The notes: generated by a model from the sequence alone, not told the origin. A stretch of 64,000 nt of DNA from Yersinia aleksiciae (GCF_001047675.1 NZ_CP011975.1:1032073-1096072); one strand, 5' to 3'; counted from the first letter of the stretch, positions 28,211 to 37,284 are shown. Made by a program: numbers and translations.

Positions 28211-28224
28211 TGAAAAAACTTTCA
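28211..28224. promoter_or_regulatory. putative LacI-family operator O1
   Basis: Inverted repeat TGAAA-N4-TTTCA, 27 bp upstream of the repressor start codon, matching a second copy 77 bp away. Confidence 0.5.
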
Positions 28225-28287
28225 TAGCCGGTAAATGCTTTATTCAGGCCATCACAGAATATAAATGCTGAAATATTATCCAGCTTA

Positions 28288-28301
28288 TGAAAATTCTTTC
28301 A
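28288..28301. promoter_or_regulatory. putative LacI-family operator O2
   Basis: Second inverted repeat TGAAA-N4-TTTCA, same arms as the copy at 28211. The 77-bp spacing, about seven helical turns, would allow DNA looping by a tetrameric or paired repressor. Confidence 0.5.
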
Positions 28302-28437
28302 AAAAAACGCATATTAATGCCAATTTAAGCTAGCTACCTTGTTTTGGTAAACCAATTTTAAAAACTTATCAGTCCGGTTTGTTTTGATGAAATATAAAAA
28401 TACGTTAAAAAACAATTAAGTATATTTTATTGGCCGA

Positions 28438-28463
28438 TTTAATGTGAACAATGTCACATTAAA
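28438..28463. promoter_or_regulatory. CRP-cAMP site upstream of the MFS-GH31 genes
   Basis: TTTAATGTGA-N6-TCACATTAAA: perfect 10-bp arms around the CRP core TGTGA-N6-TCACA. Centred about 105 bp upstream of the transporter start codon, so it should activate the rightward transcript under carbon limitation. Confidence 0.85.
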
Positions 28464-28555
28464 ACTCAGCGAAATCTTAATAACCGAAAATGGATCATAC
28501 CAAAACAATTCGTTGGCCCGGTTAATATGCTACCGGCTAACAGCAGGAGGCTGGG

Positions 28556-29863
28556 ATGAGTGTTGAGATTAATCAATCCGCTAAAGTTATCGGGCGGCGG
28601 AAAATAAAGTCACTACGCTGGTGGATGCTGGCACTATTTCTACTTGGGGTCACGGTTAACTATATTACCCGTAACTCTCTGGGCATACTCGCCCCCGAAC
28701 TGAAAACCAGCCTGAATATGACCACGGAGCAATATTCATGGATCGTGGCCTCTTTTCAGCTGGCTTATACTGTTTTCCAACCGCTGTGTGGCTGGCTCAT
28801 TGACGTCATCGGCTTAAAGATGGGGTTCCTGATTTGTGCCAGTGTTTGGGCTGTGGTGTGCATGATGCATGCTGGCGCTGGGACGTGGTTCCAGCTAGCG
28901 GTGTTGCGCTTCTTTATGGGCAGTGCCGAAGCGGCGGCAACACCGGCAAACGCCAAAGCAATTTCTGACTGGTTCCCGAAGAAAGAGCGGCCAATTGCGG
29001 CCGGTTGGGCAGGCGTCGGCTTCTCTATTGGCGCAATGTTAGCCCCACCCATTATTGTATTGGCGCATGTGGCACTCGGCTGGCAAGGGGCGTTTTTATT
29101 CTCCGGTGCTTTAGCCATGATTTGGGTGCTGCTGTGGTGGCGCTTCTACCATTCGCCAGATACCCATCCAAATCTGAGCAAAGAAGAGTTTGAACTAATT
29201 CATCAGGACAATGAACCCGTGCTGCCACGGCTGCCATTCCTGAAATCATTAGCTATTCTGAGCAAAAATAAGAAATTTTACGGCATTGCGATCCCGGCCT
29301 TTCTGGCGGAACCCGCCTGGGCCGTATTTAGCTTCTGGGTGCCACTTTACTTAGCCACCGAGCGCGGGATGGATCTAAAACAGATCGCCATGTTCGCTTG
29401 GCTCCCCTTCTTGGCCGCAGATATCGGCAGTGTTGCCAGTGGTTATTTAACTCGATTATATCAGAAGTGGTTTGGCTTCAGCCGCATCAACTCCGTGGTT
29501 GCCAGCTCGGTCACTGGTGCTTTTATGATGGTTTCACTGGCGTTTGTGGCTATCACCAAAGACCCTTATCTGGCGATTGCGCTAATCTCCATTGGCGGCT
29601 TCGGGCATCAGGTTATCTCTTGCATGCTTAGCGCATTAGTGGTTGATTCTTTTGATAAAAATCAAGTTGCGACCGTCAATGGCCTACGGGGATCGTCCGC
29701 GTGGATCGCCAGCTTCCTGTTTACCTTACTCATTGGCGCAGTTTCCGACACCATCGGTTTTAACCCGCTGTTTATCGCCATGGGCTTTTTCGATTTGATT
29801 GGTGCCGTATTCCTGATTGCGCTGTTTGCTGAGCGCCGTAATAAGGCGCAACCGGCAACCTAA
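28556..29863 (+). CDS. MFS sugar (ACS family, ExuT/GudP-like) transporter
   Basis: 435 aa with about 12 membrane segments. The anion:cation symporter signature is seen in NYITRNSLGILAPEL and RFFMGSAEAAATPANAKAIS. Such proteins import hexuronates, glucarate and other sugar acids or glycosides with protons. AGGAGG precedes the ATG. It lies 64 bp before the GH31 gene, so the two probably form an operon in which this protein imports the enzyme's substrate. The exact substrate is not evident. Confidence 0.86.
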   Translation: MSVEINQSAKVIGRRKIKSLRWWMLALFLLGVTVNYITRNSLGILAPELKTSLNMTTEQYSWIVASFQLAYTVFQPLCGWLIDVIGLKMGFLICASVWAVVCMMHAGAGTWFQLAVLRFFMGSAEAAATPANAKAISDWFPKKERPIAAGWAGVGFSIGAMLAPPIIVLAHVALGWQGAFLFSGALAMIWVLLWWRFYHSPDTHPNLSKEEFELIHQDNEPVLPRLPFLKSLAILSKNKKFYGIAIPAFLAEPAWAVFSFWVPLYLATERGMDLKQIAMFAWLPFLAADIGSVASGYLTRLYQKWFGFSRINSVVASSVTGAFMMVSLAFVAITKDPYLAIALISIGGFGHQVISCMLSALVVDSFDKNQVATVNGLRGSSAWIASFLFTLLIGAVSDTIGFNPLFIAMGFFDLIGAVFLIALFAERRNKAQPAT

Positions 29864-29927
29864 TCCTATCCCCTAATTCTGTTCGCAACAGTGCCGCTGC
29901 GCTGTTGCTCAAAAAAGATGAGCTGTG

Positions 29928-32303
29928 ATGAAAACATTAAAAAACTGGCAGTTAATAAATGAATTCCCCGACCATTTAGAATTACGGGTCGATGACCGTC
30001 ATATATTTTGTCTGTATGTGTTAGAGCAAAACCTCTGTCGCGTACTGATTAAACGTAATGGCGAACTGGCACTGAATCGCACATGGAGCATTGCACCGCA
30101 AGGGGATGTGCCGTGGTCGGGACGTGACCGATTGAGTCTGGCGGGTTTCTCAGTGCCAGGCTATCAGTTGGAGCACCATGAGCAGCAGCTGATAGTGACC
30201 ACTGAATGCTTAAGGGTCACGATTCACCAGCCTTTGCATCTGGCGTGGGAATACAAAAATTCGCAGGGTGAATGGCAGCCACTGGCCGCCGATCGGCCCA
30301 CCAGCGCCTATCTGCTCAGCCCGCAAGGCGAAGCGATTGCTCACTATCAGCGCCGCTACCCCAATGAACAATATTATGGACTGGGTGAGAAAGCCGGTGA
30401 TCTTAACCGTGCAGGCCGTCGCTTTGAAATGCGCAATTTAGATGCCATGGGTTATAACGCCGCCAGCACTGACCCGCTCTACAAGCACATTCCTTTTACC
30501 ATCACCCGCCGTGATGATGTCAGTTTTGGCCTGTTTTATGACAACCTCAGCAGCTGTTGGCTGGATTTAGGTAACGAAATCGATAACTATCATCTGGCTT
30601 ATCGCCGTTATCAGGCCGAAGCGGGTGATCTTGATTACTACCTGTTCCTCGGCCCAAAAGTGCTGGATGTCACCAAAGCCTTTGTCCGCCTGACCGGTAA
30701 GACCCAATTTGGCCCGAAATGGAGCCTCGGCTACAGTGGCTCCACCATGCATTACACCGATGCTCCTGACGCGCAGGTGCAATTGCAAAAGTTTATTGCA
30801 CTGTGTCAGCAGCATGATATTCCCTGTGATTCTTTCCAGCTCTCATCTGGCTATACCTCAATCAAAAACAAGCGCTATGTCTTTAACTGGAATTACGACA
30901 AAGTGCCGCAGCCAAAGGTAATGAGTCAGGCTTTCCTGCAAGCAGGTATCAAGCTGGCGGCCAATATCAAACCTTGTTTGTTGCAGGATCATCCAAAATA
31001 TCAGCAAGTTGCTGAACGTGGGTTGTTTATCCGTGACGGCGAAACCGGGCTGCCTGAGCGCTCTTCATTTTGGGATGACGAGGGCTCTCACCTTGATTTT
31101 ACCAACCCCGCAACTGTGGATTGGTGGCAGGAGAATGTGACCAAACAGCTGCTGGAGATGGGGATAGGTTCGACCTGGAATGATAATAACGAATACGAAG
31201 TGTGGGATGGCGAAGCACAATGCCATGGGTTTGGTGAATCAATTGCCATCAAACATATCAGGCCAGTAATGCCTTTACTGATGATGCGCGCCTCAATGGA
31301 GGCTCAACAAGCATTCGCACCAGATATGCGCCCCTATCTGATATCACGATCTGGCTGTGCGGGCATGCAGCGCTACGCCCAGACCTGGAGTGGCGACAAT
31401 CGCACCAACTGGCAGACACTGCGCTATAACATCCGTATGGGCCTGGGAATGAGCCTGTCAGGGTTGTACAACCTGGGCCACGATGTGGGCGGTTTCTCTG
31501 GCGATAAACCGGAAGCAGAGTTATTTATTCGCTGGGTACAAAACGGCGTGATGCATCCACGCTTTACCATTCACTCATGGAATGACGATAACACGGTAAA
31601 CGAGCCTTGGATGTACCCTGCGGCTACCCCGATGATTCGCGATGCCATGGTATTACGTTATCGACTGTTGCCCTATTTCTATACGCTGCAATGGCAGGCG
31701 ACCCATGATGACGAACCGATGTTGCGCCCCACTTTCCTCGATCATGAGCACGATGGCGGCACGTTCAAGGAAAATGACGACTTTATGTTGGGCCGCGATT
31801 TGCTGGTTGCCAGTGTCGTAGAGGCGGGGCAACGCCAACGTCTGGTCTATCTGCCTGATAATAATGTCGGCTGGTACTGTTTCCACTCAGGGCAATGGTA
31901 CAGCGGCGGGCAGACAATCACTTTAGATGCGCCACTCGAGCGTTTGCCGCTACTGGTGCGAGCAGGTGCCGCGCTGCCGCTGTCACGGCGCATTGCTTTT
32001 GTGAATGCCAAACTGGACTCTCAACGCGAGCTAGCACTCTATCCGACCAAAGGAGCGGGGCAATCTAGCGGGATGTTGTTTGAAGATGACGGCGAAAGCC
32101 ACCGCTGGCAGCAAGGCCATGCACTATGGCTGAGCTGGCAGGTGACGACCGATAATCACCGAATTGATATCATCTTTAGCCGCACTGGGAGCTATCAACC
32201 CGCATGGCATGAATTGACGGTTAACCTGCCAATGGATGAGTATCGCGAGTTAGTGATCAACGGCGTGACTGGTCATACATTGCAGTTAAATCAGTTGACC
32301 TAA
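29928..32303 (+). CDS. glycoside hydrolase family 31 enzyme (alpha-glucosidase/alpha-xylosidase type)
   Basis: 791 aa from the ATG at 29928 (a GTG one codon earlier is possible). No signal peptide, so it should be cytoplasmic. N-terminal galactose-mutarotase-like beta domain to about 245, then a TIM barrel with nucleophile D419 in WNDNNEYEVWD and the general acid D490 in TWSGDNRTNW, then C-terminal beta domains. It retains both catalytic aspartates of GH31. It acts on the non-reducing end of alpha-linked glycosides; whether glucose, xylose or another residue is released cannot be told by eye. Confidence 0.9.
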   Translation: MKTLKNWQLINEFPDHLELRVDDRHIFCLYVLEQNLCRVLIKRNGELALNRTWSIAPQGDVPWSGRDRLSLAGFSVPGYQLEHHEQQLIVTTECLRVTIHQPLHLAWEYKNSQGEWQPLAADRPTSAYLLSPQGEAIAHYQRRYPNEQYYGLGEKAGDLNRAGRRFEMRNLDAMGYNAASTDPLYKHIPFTITRRDDVSFGLFYDNLSSCWLDLGNEIDNYHLAYRRYQAEAGDLDYYLFLGPKVLDVTKAFVRLTGKTQFGPKWSLGYSGSTMHYTDAPDAQVQLQKFIALCQQHDIPCDSFQLSSGYTSIKNKRYVFNWNYDKVPQPKVMSQAFLQAGIKLAANIKPCLLQDHPKYQQVAERGLFIRDGETGLPERSSFWDDEGSHLDFTNPATVDWWQENVTKQLLEMGIGSTWNDNNEYEVWDGEAQCHGFGESIAIKHIRPVMPLLMMRASMEAQQAFAPDMRPYLISRSGCAGMQRYAQTWSGDNRTNWQTLRYNIRMGLGMSLSGLYNLGHDVGGFSGDKPEAELFIRWVQNGVMHPRFTIHSWNDDNTVNEPWMYPAATPMIRDAMVLRYRLLPYFYTLQWQATHDDEPMLRPTFLDHEHDGGTFKENDDFMLGRDLLVASVVEAGQRQRLVYLPDNNVGWYCFHSGQWYSGGQTITLDAPLERLPLLVRAGAALPLSRRIAFVNAKLDSQRELALYPTKGAGQSSGMLFEDDGESHRWQQGHALWLSWQVTTDNHRIDIIFSRTGSYQPAWHELTVNLPMDEYRELVINGVTGHTLQLNQLT

Positions 32304-32326
32304 TGCGTTGAAATCAGGCCCCAAAG

Positions 32327-32356
32327 CGGGTTCTTTGCCAGAACCCGTTTTTTTTT
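32327..32356 (+). terminator. terminator after the GH31 gene
   Basis: Stem CGGGTTCT/AGAACCCG with a 5-base loop followed by nine T. Strong intrinsic terminator 24 bp past the GH31 stop. Confidence 0.9.
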
Positions 32357-32376
32357 CACCTAATAGGCATACCTGG

Positions 32377-32793
32377 CTAACGCAACAATTTGAGTGCGCC
32401 AGTCAATGAGCGCACCCATTTTTCCGGCCCGACCAATCCCAAACCATCTAACGGCTCATCGGCAAGTGAACGTAGCGAAAACGCTGCCTCATAATCCTGA
32501 AAACTGTGCATCGAACGGGCAAATGCGGGAAAAGGTACAATCGCCCGATCGTGAGTCGCCGCCAATGCTTTCAGCAACACATCTCTTATCTGCGAAGCAT
32601 TCGCCTGTAAAATAGGTACTGGCAATTTTGAACTCACATCAATCTCTTTGCCCTCCGAATCGGATAGCGCCGTCCCCGCCAGCTGTGGAAATTTTGCGGC
32701 TAAACCAATCCCCACTGCGCTGGTGGTATTGGCGATTAAACCCACAGGAAGTTCGGGATTAACGATAATTGCGATCCGCATTTGTTCTGTCAC
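32377..32793 (-). CDS. DUF2000-type protein
   Basis: 138 aa (GTG start with AAAGG upstream; an ATG four codons later is possible). The N-terminus RIAIIVNPELPVGLIANTTS and the later QASQIR/AIVPFPAFARS segments fit the DUF2000 family, small cytoplasmic proteins of unknown function related in fold to peptidyl-tRNA hydrolase 2. Divergent from an Lrp-family regulator, a frequent pairing for this family. Confidence 0.72.
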   Translation of the reverse strand: MTEQMRIAIIVNPELPVGLIANTTSAVGIGLAAKFPQLAGTALSDSEGKEIDVSSKLPVPILQANASQIRDVLLKALAATHDRAIVPFPAFARSMHSFQDYEAAFSLRSLADEPLDGLGLVGPEKWVRSLTGALKLLR

Positions 32794-32926
32794 ATCAGTG
32801 CCTTTTTACCGATAAGTTTGTGCAAAAGATCATATCTCTCCGCCACCGGTAAGTGCTTTCTTTTATCAGCCTCATTCGGCTAATATTGGTAACTTATACC
32901 CATACTTAATAATAATCAGGTAGAAA

Positions 32927-33397
32927 ATGCCTTCATCACTGATAACACCGGCAGATATAAAAATATTAAGGCAATTGCAGCGTGCTGGCCGCATGACCAA
33001 CCAAGAGCTGGCCGATAAAGTGGGTATGGCGACCTCCCCTTGCTGGCGACGGGTGAAGCAACTTGAAGAGAGTGGCGTCATTACGGGCTATCAGGCCAAT
33101 ATTGATCGACGAAAAATTGGCCTGGGAATTTTAGCCTTTATTCGAGTGAAAATTGATAGCCACAGCGAAGAGGAAGCCAAACTGTTTGAAATGCAGGTAA
33201 AAGCGTTAAAGCCGGTGATTGCTTGCTACGCTGTCGCGGGGGATGCGGATTTCTTGCTGCAAGTGGTGGCGGAAGATCTCGACAGTTTCTCCACCTTTGC
33301 GATGTCAGTTATTCGCCAGCTATCGGGGATTAAAGAGATGCAAACAACCTTCGTGTTGCGCGAAGTCAAACCGCTGGATCACTTGCCACTGGCGTAA
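32927..33397 (+). CDS. Lrp/AsnC-family regulator
   Basis: 156 aa. N-terminal helix-turn-helix (ILRQLQRAGRMTNQELADKVG, with TSPCWRRVKQLEESGVI) and C-terminal RAM ligand domain (about 75-150, with YAVAGDADFLLQV). Typical size. Probably regulates itself and the divergent DUF2000 gene; the amino-acid ligand is unknown. Confidence 0.9.
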   Translation: MPSSLITPADIKILRQLQRAGRMTNQELADKVGMATSPCWRRVKQLEESGVITGYQANIDRRKIGLGILAFIRVKIDSHSEEEAKLFEMQVKALKPVIACYAVAGDADFLLQVVAEDLDSFSTFAMSVIRQLSGIKEMQTTFVLREVKPLDHLPLA

Positions 33398-33424
33398 ACT
33401 CCCGCGGGTGCTTTGCTCATCAAT

Positions 33425-34669
33425 CTACGCCGCTAGCACTCGGTTTCGCCCCGATGCTTTTGCGCGGTAGAGTGCCTCATCCATGCGTTTGAACAAGCTA
33501 TCGGTATCTTCACCTATCTGATGTTGCGCGACGCCGATACTTACCGTGAGTTGTGGCAGATTAGGTTGGCATATCATTTGGATGGTTTCCCTAATAGATT
33601 CAGCCAGTTGCAATGCCCCTTCCAGATTGGTTAAAGGCAGTAGAATCGCAAACTCCTCACCTCCCCAACGGAAAACGATATCGCTTTCACGAATGATGGA
33701 TTCTAGGGTTCTTGCCAACAAAATCAGAACTTCATCCCCCTTGTTATGCCCAAGTTGATCATTAATGGACTTAAAATGGTCTACATCCAATAAAATCAAA
33801 CTGAAGTCGTGACCGTAACGTTGGCTCTGGGCATGAGAATGTTCGACCAAGGGGAAAAACTGACGTCGATTGCCTAAATCTGTCAGTGGGTCGCGTAGGG
33901 CAGCATGTTCCAACGCCTGCTCCAGCCGCTTTTGTTCGGTGATGTCATGGATAATACATAGCATCAATCGCACGCCATCCAACTCAACCGGACCGGCATA
34001 GGTTTGCACATGACGGGTATTGCCATCCGCTAATTTATGAATAAAGTTTAGCGGCTTATGACCCCCCGGTAATTTGGCAACCTCATTCATTACCGGCAAC
34101 ACATCCTTCCCCATAGTATTAATTTCCCAGGTGTGCTTCATGCACATCTCATCCCGCGAATAACCATAGAAACGGGTTGCTGCCTGATTAGCATCAACAA
34201 TTTGCCCTTCTTTCGATGGATCAATAAGTAGCATCGGGGCCGTATTAGTATTGAACAATTGCTCATAAAAACCCTGTTCATCTCGGCGATAGGGTTTTGA
34301 GCATAACTGCCCCATATTGGGTTGAGCGAGGACCTTTTCGGAGATATAGAGCCCTTCAAAAACAATAACATCACCATAAGGTTCTATCTGAGTGAGGGAG
34401 AGCCGACAACTCAGGGGGAAGATATTTCCTGCGGTCTGGATCGTCCAAATCTCAACAATCTGATCATCGCCAGCCAAAGCAGGAAGGTAGGCCTCCAACT
34501 GTTGCTGCGCATGTGCCGAAAATCGGCCATTACGCATTAGTGGTAGATGGCAGTCACCTGCAATCTTTCGGGCTTCCTTGTTAGCAAACAGCAATTCTTG
34601 ATTTTTGGGTACAACAACCCAAATTGGCGTACTCAAAATATTTAATGCATCTAAGTAAGCTATCAACAT
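33425..34669 (-). CDS. PAS-domain diguanylate cyclase
   Basis: 414 aa from the ATG at 34669, where the first PAS domain begins (MLIAYLDALNILSTPIWVV); the frame is open to a TTG at 34789 with no ribosome site. Two PAS domains (about 1-110 and 135-245, the second with a PAC-like segment ending DITEQKRLEQALEHAALRD) are followed by a GGDEF domain with active-site WGGEEF. An RESD inhibitory I-site lies exactly 5 residues before GGEEF, so c-di-GMP synthesis with product inhibition is expected. No membrane segment. Confidence 0.88.
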   Translation of the reverse strand: MLIAYLDALNILSTPIWVVVPKNQELLFANKEARKIAGDCHLPLMRNGRFSAHAQQQLEAYLPALAGDDQIVEIWTIQTAGNIFPLSCRLSLTQIEPYGDVIVFEGLYISEKVLAQPNMGQLCSKPYRRDEQGFYEQLFNTNTAPMLLIDPSKEGQIVDANQAATRFYGYSRDEMCMKHTWEINTMGKDVLPVMNEVAKLPGGHKPLNFIHKLADGNTRHVQTYAGPVELDGVRLMLCIIHDITEQKRLEQALEHAALRDPLTDLGNRRQFFPLVEHSHAQSQRYGHDFSLILLDVDHFKSINDQLGHNKGDEVLILLARTLESIIRESDIVFRWGGEEFAILLPLTNLEGALQLAESIRETIQMICQPNLPQLTVSIGVAQHQIGEDTDSLFKRMDEALYRAKASGRNRVLAA

Positions 34670-34844
34670 AGGAATACCGAGAGAAATTTGGCATAAGAAC
34701 AGAATACAGTTAATTACCACAGATTCACTACATTTTGATTTATACCCAATGTAGTGGAGCAGCGAGCGGCAAAACGTATTGAGGACCAACGTTGCTACTT
34801 TTGGGCGATGCTTAAAATCACGCTAAACGTATTTAAGTAAAAAC

Positions 34845-35249
34845 CTAATGATCACACTCATCGAGAAGTGCGGTGCCATAGGAGTTGTCAATCGTGCAAA
34901 CCCAACGTCCATCCGGCTCATGGCGAAATACATAAGTTGCACGTCGGGTAGTGGTCACAACGCCACCCAGTCCATCAGGAAAAGACAAAACTGTTTCCAT
35001 AATCACCAAAGCATCTCCAGAACCTTCAATGACTTGCATCTCTCCCTGTTCAACGACTAACTGGTTTTTAAAGTGGTCAGATATAGCAATGAAGGCTTTT
35101 CGAATACTCTCCTTTCCTCTGGCAATCATCCCTGGCTTGATAACCTGTGCAGCATCCTCCGCATAATACGCCATTAGCGCGTCAAAACTCCGCTCAGAAA
35201 TAGCTTTATCACATGCTTCGATAACCTGACGTATTGGGTGTGAACTCAT
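34845..35249 (-). CDS. NTF2-like (SnoaL/DUF4440-type) small protein
   Basis: 134 aa from the ATG at 35249, which has GGAG 9 bases upstream; the frame extends to 35279. The pattern VIEACDKAISERSFDALMAYYAEDAAQVIKPGM and the C-terminal sheet YVFRHEPDGRWVCTID are those of NTF2-like proteins. These are often ligand-binding or ketosteroid-isomerase-like; no catalytic residue can be assigned. Confidence 0.75.
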   Translation of the reverse strand: MSSHPIRQVIEACDKAISERSFDALMAYYAEDAAQVIKPGMIARGKESIRKAFIAISDHFKNQLVVEQGEMQVIEGSGDALVIMETVLSFPDGLGGVVTTTRRATYVFRHEPDGRWVCTIDNSYGTALLDECDH

Positions 35250-35311
35250 TGAAAATAGCTCCGTATGTAGGGATAACAAAGCAGGATATTAATCCTCTGA
35301 TGCACTGACTA

Positions 35312-35425
35312 TCAAAAATCTGGAATAAACTCCTCTTTTCGCAAAGCATGAATGACACCACGCATCAGGTCTGATTTCGAAAAACCGGCGGTATAAATTC
35401 TCGATCCCACCTCAACCGGTTGCAT
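35312..35425 (-). pseudogene. possible gene remnant left of the tRNA-Gly island
   Basis: A 37-codon frame from an ATG at 35425, open back to about 35475, reads as plausible protein (MQPVEVGSRIYTAGFSKSDL start; LRKEEFIPDF end). The rest of 35280-35557 has no coding sense. It may be the 3' end of a gene whose front was lost. The family is not recognised. Confidence 0.25.
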
Positions 35426-35557
35426 ATGATTTTTCTCAATCAAACGAGCCGCGTGAGTTGTGGGTTATTCAATGGAACTGAAGATGTAGTAGGGAAATAA
35501 GCACTAATGCCGGAAGATTTAATATACAAATAGATTAGCGTACTAACAGATAAGAAA

Positions 35558-35576
35558 TTGGAGTGGGTGAAGCGAA
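35558..35576. repeat. att-like copy of the tRNA-Gly 3' end
   Basis: The 19 bases TTGGAGTGGGTGAAGCGAA match 37210-37228 (the 3' end of the tRNA-Gly gene) at 17 of 19 positions and in the same orientation. With the tRNA copy it brackets the integrase remnant and the nuclease-like gene, as attL and attR of an integrated element would. Confidence 0.6.
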
Positions 35577-35670
35577 ATCCCCCCCGCCCCAAAGATCTCG
35601 TAATCTCATGGATTTATTAACAAAAACAGAACACATTGTAGGAGAGTTTTGTAGGAGGAACTACAACGTT

Positions 35671-36555
35671 TTACAAAGCCGTGTTATCAAGAACGCCGAT
35701 TAGTTTAAGCGCATCATTTCTGACAGAATCTTGTATTCGTCCAGAGTCAGCGATCAACTTCAATGCTTCAATACTTAGACCATCCCTGATCACTTTTCGC
35801 GCTTTACTGAGACGCCCCCGGCAGCTTTTCTCTGTATACCCTTCGTATGAGTGCATGTGCTCAATGATGTCAGCGCTTGATAAATTTGAATCAGCAAAAC
35901 GAAGGTAGTAGTTGACGAAACACTCCATCCCGATAGCCTTGAGGAGTTCGGCCAGCGTAGCGCTGCTAGCTATCTTCTCCTGCTGCTTCAAAACTTCCTC
36001 CACCACTTCGAGCGGAGGAGTTTCAATAGATACTTCATTTACTGAAGCTGAATTACTGACAATTAAATCTTCTTTGATGGAAATAACTCGGGGATCAGAA
36101 AGAATTGCTCCTTTTAGGTAAACGATATGTGCGTTAACGTGATCACTATGCCGAGCATAATCTCGTATTACTTCATGCGGGATTTTGTAAGCATCAAGAA
36201 CGTTGTAATTTTCATCGAAAATAACGGCTATCAGATAATCAAAATCGGCTGCCTCATAATTACGCAATGCACTCAGTTGCCGGGAAGGATTATCCGGCGT
36301 AACTCTCCTCGCTTTGATCTGCACTTTCATGCCGTCAGTATCGATGGCATCAGCACCCGCCGACGAATTACTGAGAAGAGTCATACCTAGTGCCTTAGAA
36401 ACCAGCCATTCGGCATAATCGCCTACAGGATTATTTTTGGTGCGGATAACACCTCTAGAACGCAATTCTATTAAAATTTCCGAATGAAGTGATAGTAACT
36501 CAAGATCACACAGTGATGTGAGTAGACTCTTTGATATTAAATGGATATTTTTCAA
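35671..36555 (-). CDS. PD-(D/E)XK-like protein in the tRNA-Gly mini-island
   Basis: About 294 aa from a TTG at 36555 that has an AAGGAG ribosome site 7 bases upstream; the frame is open to a GTG at 36588. The N-terminal half (NPVGDYAEWLVSKALGM, then AGADAIDTDGMKVQIKARR) has the D-x(n)-QxKxR arrangement of a restriction-endonuclease-like fold, as in DUF6998-type proteins. The C-terminal half is helical and unrecognised. No DNA-modification gene accompanies it. It lies inside the att-like repeats and is a candidate defence or element-maintenance protein; function not known. Confidence 0.62.
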   Translation of the reverse strand: MKNIHLISKSLLTSLCDLELLSLHSEILIELRSRGVIRTKNNPVGDYAEWLVSKALGMTLLSNSSAGADAIDTDGMKVQIKARRVTPDNPSRQLSALRNYEAADFDYLIAVIFDENYNVLDAYKIPHEVIRDYARHSDHVNAHIVYLKGAILSDPRVISIKEDLIVSNSASVNEVSIETPPLEVVEEVLKQQEKIASSATLAELLKAIGMECFVNYYLRFADSNLSSADIIEHMHSYEGYTEKSCRGRLSKARKVIRDGLSIEALKLIADSGRIQDSVRNDALKLIGVLDNTAL

Positions 36556-36671
36556 AACATCTCTCCTTGTGTGAAGTGAAACGGCCACCGTAACGCCTAC
36601 GTAACGCAGCTGTATTTTGATGTTTTAGGAATGCTTATAGCTATTAACTGCATATGACCATTTACCGCAGC

Positions 36672-37121
36672 CTAAGCACCATAATGCGCAACGTTGTTTA
36701 GCACGAACCCGTGCGTATCAGGATCACGTTCAAGCGTGCTGGAATCATCAATCAGAAAACCACGCTGACTCGACACAAAGGCATAAAGCGACACATTGTC
36801 TGCCAAAAGATGTTGAACAACCGTTTCAAGCCCAACCCCAAATGACTCGCAAAACAGCGTCAGGCTGATTTTGCCTGCGCCAGCCAACAATGGGGCATTG
36901 CCCCTGATCTTCTCTTTATCCACTTGCCTGAACTCTTCCAGAGACGCATACCATTTATCCAGCAAACGCGCGGCGATCGCTCTGGCATTTGCAAGTTGTC
37001 TTGTGCGGGTAGATGCATGAATTTCGCGCTGCCCTATCAGGGCACGATAACGAACCGGAACGGTTATCCGTAGAACATAGATCCCGCTTGGACGTCGATA
37101 AAGATTATCACGCTGAGCCAT
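36672..37121 (-). pseudogene. truncated tyrosine integrase
   Basis: 149 aa from the ATG at 37121. The start (MAQRDNLYRRPSGIYVLRIT, then HASTRTRQLANARAIAARLL) is the N-terminal arm-binding region of tRNA-targeting phage/island integrases of 500-600 aa. The frame stops at a TAG before any core-binding or catalytic R-H-R-Y residues, and no continuation is found downstream. It begins 89 bp from the tRNA-Gly 3' end, where an integrase normally sits. It should be inactive, so the island cannot excise by itself. Confidence 0.75.
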
Positions 37122-37209
37122 CGGCTGTATCACTCCGTTGTAGGAGGATCACGAGCACCATTACGTATGATTTAGAAAAAACTAGTGAAATGAATACGTT
37201 AAGGAAGTT

Positions 37210-37228
37210 TTGGAGCGGGTGAAGGGAA
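37210..37228. repeat. att-like sequence in the tRNA-Gly 3' end
   Basis: TTGGAGCGGGTGAAGGGAA: CCA end and acceptor/T-arm bases of the tRNA-Gly gene. Repeated with two mismatches at 35558-35576. Likely integration site of the mini-island. Confidence 0.6.
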
Positions 37229-37284
37229 TCGAACCCTCGTATAGAGCTTGGGAAGCTCTCGTTCTACCATTGAACTACACCCGC
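37211..37284 (-). tRNA. glyU: tRNA-Gly (anticodon CCC)
   Basis: The minus strand gives a complete 74-nt cloverleaf: acceptor GCGGGTG/CACCCGC, D-arm with GGTAGA, anticodon loop TTCCCAA, T-loop GGTTCGATTCC, and an encoded CCA. The anticodon CCC corresponds to glyU of E. coli, the copy that lies in this chromosomal area. It serves as the integration target of the island at its 3' side. Confidence 0.95.

Noticed and set aside
28344..28355. TTGGT-AA-ACCAA dyad as a LacI operator
   Set aside because: Perfect but short, present once and unlike the duplicated TGAAA-N4-TTTCA pair.
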